DNA of 64,000 bases from Rallus limicola (lineage: Eukaryota > Chordata > Aves > Gruiformes > Rallidae): NCBI GenBank assembly GCA_022605955.1, contig JAKCOZ010000601.1:50926-114925 (forward strand). The letters run 5' to 3'. The notes beneath the pieces are model-generated. The model did no database searches, had not been told where the DNA came from, and saw only the letters and a program-made list of their open reading frames with translations. The translations under genes and the position numbers were made by a program. Of this stretch, positions 60,792 through 64,000 are shown in pieces. Positions within the stretch are counted from its first letter, which is position 1. The number at the start of each line of letters is the position of its first letter.

Positions 60792-62771
60792 GTGCTTTTC
60801 TCGGCCCTAGCAGACTGCAGTTCAAAACATGCTAAACGTCCAGCAATAACTCCCAAAGTAAAGAAGCTAGGCCTGAAAGGCATAGCTCGTCTGAAACCTC
60901 CTAACAGGACACACGAGCAGACCCTGTCACTTTGGCTCTCAGCCTTTTCCTTTGCCTGGAAAGAGGGAACATGCCTGGAACCTCCTACAGTGCTTTTCTC
61001 GGCCCTAGCAGACTGCAGTTCAAAACATGCTAAACGTCCAGCAATAACTCCCAAAGTAAAGAAGCTAGGCCTGAAAGGCATAGCTTGTCTGAAACCTCCT
61101 AACAGGACACACGAGCAGACCCTGTCACTTTGGCTCTCAGCCTTTTCCTTTGCCTGGAAAGAGGGAACATGCCTGGAACCTCCTACGGTGCTTTTCTCGG
61201 CCCTAGCAGACTGCAGTTCAAAACATGCTAAACATCCAGCAATAACTCCCAAAGTAAAGAAGCTAGGCCTGAAAGGCATAGCTTGTCTGAAACCTCCTAA
61301 CAGGACACACGAGCAGACCCTGTCACTTTGGCTCTCAGCCTTTTCCTTTGCCTGGAAAGAGGGAACATGCCTGGAACCTCCTACGGTGCTTTTCTCGGCC
61401 CTAGCAGACTGCAGTTCAAAACATGCTAAACTTCCAGCAATAACTCCCAAAGTAAAGAAGCTAGGCCTGAAAGGCATAGCTTGTCTGAAACCTCCTAACA
61501 GGACACACGAGCAGACCCTGTCACTTTGGCTCTCAGCCTTTTCCTTTGCCTGGAAAGAGGGAACATGCCTGGAACCTCCTACGGTGCTTTTCTCGGCCCT
61601 AGCAGACTGCAGGTCACATCATGCTAAACGTCCAGCAATAACTCCCAAAGTAAAGAAGCTAGGCCTGAAAGGCATAGCTTGTCTGAAACCTCCTGACAGG
61701 ACACACGAGCAGACCCTGTCACTTTGGCTCTCAGCCTTTTCCTTTGCCTGGAAAGAGGGAACATGCCTGGAACCTCCTACGGTGCTTTTCTCGGCCCTAG
61801 CAGACTGCAGTTCAAAACATGCTAAACGTCCAGCAATAACTCCCAAAGTAAAGAAGCTAGGCCTGAAAGGCATAGCTTGTCTGAAACCTCCTAACAGGAC
61901 ACACGAGCAGACCCTGTCACTTTGGCTCTCAGCCTTTTCCTTTGCCTGGAAAGAGGGAACATGCCTGGAACCTCCTACGGTGCTTTTCTCGGCCCTAGCA
62001 GACTGCAGTTCAAAACATGCTAAACGTCCAGCAATAACTCCCAAAGTAAAGAAGCTAGGCCTGAAAGGCATAGCTTGTCTGAAACCTCCTAACAGGACAC
62101 ACGAGCAGACCCTGTCACTTTGGCTCTCAGCCTTTTCCTTTGCCTGGAAAGAGGGAACATGCCTTGAACCTCCTACGGTGCTTTTCTCGGCCATAGCAGA
62201 CTGCAGTTCAAAACATGCTAAACGTCCAGCAATAACTCCCAAAGTAAAGAAGCTAGGCCTGAAAGGCATAGCTTGTCTGAAACCTCCTAACAGGACACAC
62301 GAGCAGACCCTGTCACTTTGGCTCTCAGCCTTTTCCTTTGCCTGGAAAGAGGGAACATGCCTGGAACCTCCTACGGTGCTTTTCTCGGCCCTAGCAGACT
62401 GCAGTTCAAAACATGCTAAACGTCCAGCAATAACTCCCAAAGTAAAGAAGCTAGGCCTGAAAGGCATAGCTTGTCTGAAACCTCCTAACAGGACACACGA
62501 GCAGACCCTGTCACTTTGGCTCTCAGCCTTTTCCTTTGCCTGGAAAGAGGGAACATGCCTGGAACCTCTTACGGTGCTTTTCTCGGCCCTAGCAGACTGC
62601 AGTTCAAAACATGCTAAACGTCCAGCAATAACTCCCAAAGTAAAGAAGCTAGGCCAGAAAGGCATAGCTTGTCTGAAACCTACTAACAGGACACACGAGC
62701 AGACCCTGTCATTTTGATTCTCAGCCTTTTACTTTGCCTGGAAAGAGGGAACATGCCTGGAACCTCCTACG
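60792..62771 (+). repeat. Domain III cassette, occurrence 4 (10 monomers)
   Basis: This is a complete form, like 54,852-56,831: AGCTCGT 60,885; AGGTCACATC 61,611; CCTGACAGG; GGCCATAG at about 62,190; CCTCTTACGG; AGGCCAGAAA 62,651; ATTTTGATTC 62,711. Confidence 0.88.
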
Positions 62772-64000
62772 GTGCTTTTCTCGGCCCTAGCAGACTGCAG
62801 TTCAAAACATGCTAAACGTCCAGCAATAACTCCCAAAGTAAAGAAGCTAGGCCTGAAAGGCATAGCTCGTCTGAAACCTCCTAACAGGACACACGAGCAG
62901 ACCCTGTCACTTTGGCTCTCAGCCTTTTCCTTTGCCTGGAAAGAGGGAACATGCCTGGAACCTCCTACGGTGCTTTTCTCGGCCCTAGCAGACTGCAGTT
63001 CAAAACATGCTAAACGTCCAGCAATAACTCCCAAAGTAAAGAAGCTAGGCCTGAAAGGCATAGCTTGTCTGAAACCTCCTAACAGGACACACGAGCAGAC
63101 CCTGTCACTTTGGCTCTCAGCCTTTTCCTTTGCCTGGAAAGAGGGAACATGCCTGGAACCTCCTACGGTTCTTTTCTCGGCCCTAGCAGACTGCAGTTCA
63201 AAACATGCTAAACGTCCAGCAATAACTACCAAAGTAAAGAAGCTAGGCCTGAAAGGCATAGCTTGTCTGAAACCTCCTAACAGGACACACGAGCAGACCC
63301 TGTCACTTTGGCTCTCAGCCTTTTCCTTTGCCTGGAAAGAGGGAACATGCCTGGAACCTCCTACGGTGCTTTTCTCGGCCCTAGCAGACTGCAGTTCAAA
63401 ACATGCTAAACGTCCAGCAATAACTCCCAAAGTAAAGAAGCTAGGCCTGAAAGGCATAGCTTGTCTGAAACCTCCTAACAGGACACACGAGCAGACCCTG
63501 TCACTTTGGCTCTCAGCCTTTTCCTTTGCCTGGAAAGAGGGAACATGCCTGGAACCTCCTACGGTGCTTTTCTCGGCCCTAGCAGACTGCAGTTCAAAAC
63601 ATGCTAAACGTCCAGCAATAACTCCCAAAGTAAAGAAGCTAGGCCTGAAAGGCATAGCTCGTCTGAAACCTCCTAACAGGACACACGAGCAGACCCTGTC
63701 ACTTTGGCTCTCAGCCTTTTCCTTTGCCTGGAAAGAGGGAACATGCCTGGAACCTCCTACAGTGCTTTTCTCGGCCCTAGCAGACTGCAGTTCAAAACAT
63801 GCTAAACGTCCAGCAATAACTCCCAAAGTAAAGAAGCTAGGCCTGAAAGGCATAGCTTGTCTGAAACCTCCTAACAGGACACACGAGCAGACCCTGTCAC
63901 TTTGGCTCTCAGCCTTTTCCTTTGCCTGGAAAGAGGGAACATGCCTGGAACCTCCTACGGTGCTTTTCTCGGCCCTAGCAGACTGCAGTTCAAAACATGC
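62772..64000 (+). repeat. Domain III HOR copy 3: partial, cut by the window
   Basis: The first four monomers match 56,832-57,623, including GGTTCTTTTC and AACTACC. A new cassette begins at 63,564 (AGCTCGT 63,657; TACAGTG about 63,759). The HOR therefore continues beyond the window. Confidence 0.88.
63960..64000 (+). repeat. Partial monomer at right edge
   Basis: These 41 bases match monomer positions 1-41, to CATGC. The array continues to the right. Confidence 0.95.

Larger units (their letters stand above)
56832..62771 (+). repeat. Domain III HOR copy 2: 30 monomers, 5,940 bp
   Basis: The copy is bounded by ATTTTGATTC marks at 56,771 and 62,711. Its first three monomers match copy 1 (AGCTCGT; unmarked; GGTTCTTTTC/AACTACC). 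The long middle section of copy 1 is reduced to one monomer at 57,426. The cassette is present three times, starting at 57,624, 59,406 and 60,792. Relative to copy 1 this is a loss of 14 monomers and a gain of 16. Confidence 0.9.
48120..63959 (+). repeat. Domain III: 80 monomers, all exactly 198 bp
   Basis: 80 x 198 = 15,840 bp fits exactly with no net indel, and I found no individual one. CCCAACG (A66C) is absent after about 47,985, and CATGCCAAAC (T42C) is last seen in the first monomer (about 48,158). GAGTGAAC, GAAATCT and CCCAAGTAAAG are also absent. The domain has its own variants: AGGTCACATC, AACTTCC, AGCTCGT, TACAGTGC, ATTTTGATTC, AGGCCAGAAA. This points to a separately amplified and more recently homogenised block. 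Confidence 0.88.
1..64000. repeat. 198-bp satellite DNA array, uninterrupted, 323 complete monomers
   Basis: The window is a head-to-tail tandem array of a 198-bp unit, all in the same orientation. Anchoring on GTGCTTTTCTC, every monomer start from 12 to 63,960 falls 197, 198 or 199 bp after the previous one. Indels total +9 and -15. Insertions are at about 2,920 and at 20,476, 25,624, 25,823, 29,980, 36,313, 40,469, 44,231 and 47,992. Deletions are at about 4,957, 17,628, 24,746, 27,003, 29,299, 30,962, 31,753, 33,336, 35,632, 37,295, 38,086, 39,986, 41,451, 46,324 and 47,313. This explains the total length exactly. Unit size and HOR structure are typical of centromeric or pericentromeric satellites in eukaryotes; the location is inferred. 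The family is not one I recognise. There is no gene in any stretch. Confidence 0.98.

Noticed and set aside
1..64000. CRISPR array
   Set aside because: The unit is 198 bp with no unique spacers; the whole period is conserved.
1..64000. Transposable element, LTR, rDNA, tRNA or telomeric repeat inside the array
   Set aside because: All length is explained by monomers and one-base indels. No unrelated stretch, terminal repeat, poly-A tract or TTAGGG-type run was seen.
1..64000. Assigning a species or a named satellite family (for example bird or fish PstI satellites)
   Set aside because: A PstI site per monomer and a unit near 190-200 bp are shared by many unrelated satellites. I cannot confirm identity without a database search.

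Overview
The whole 64,000-base window is one uninterrupted, head-to-tail satellite DNA array. The repeat unit is 198 bp. Taking each monomer to start at the G of GTGCTTTTCTC, the window holds 11 bp of a partial monomer, 323 complete monomers (positions 12-63,959) and a 41-bp partial monomer at the right edge. I found 9 one-base insertions and 15 one-base deletions. Their net effect of -6 accounts exactly for the observed 63,948 bp (323 x 198 - 6), so no insertion, transposon, gene or inversion interrupts the array. I see no protein-coding gene, RNA gene, mobile element, CRISPR array or origin.

Organism: almost certainly a eukaryotic nuclear genome, at a centromeric, pericentromeric or other heterochromatic block, probably from a long-read assembly. 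The consensus is 50% GC with 4 CpG (observed/expected about 0.33 by hand count). Several recurrent variants are CpG to TpG or CpA changes, which fits a genome that methylates CpG, such as a vertebrate or plant. I do not recognise the satellite family and cannot name the species.

Layout: three domains differ in diagnostic variants. Domain I (12-about 20,404; 103 monomers) is a mosaic. It contains an 8-mer/7-mer higher-order repeat (HOR) at 10,704-14,465, a 594-bp tandem duplication at 5,358-6,545, and a five-monomer block present three times. Domain II (about 20,405-48,119; 140 monomers) has 21 of the 24 indels and is dominated by a 32-monomer, 6,333-bp HOR. Two near-identical adjacent copies (27,138-33,470 and from 33,471) are followed by a shortened copy and a degraded copy. 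Domain III (48,120-63,959; 80 monomers) has no indels and lacks the two commonest polymorphisms of the other domains. It carries a newer 28/30-monomer HOR whose last part is a reiterated cassette at spacings of 14, 9, 7 and 14 monomers.

The very long open frames on both strands (up to about 2,460 codons) arise because 198 is a multiple of 3 and the consensus has no stop in one frame of each strand. Recurrent stops, frameshifting indels and replacement changes argue against coding. The interest of the window lies in the record of unequal exchange: hybrid monomers, whole-monomer deletions, nested HORs and sharp homogenisation boundaries.
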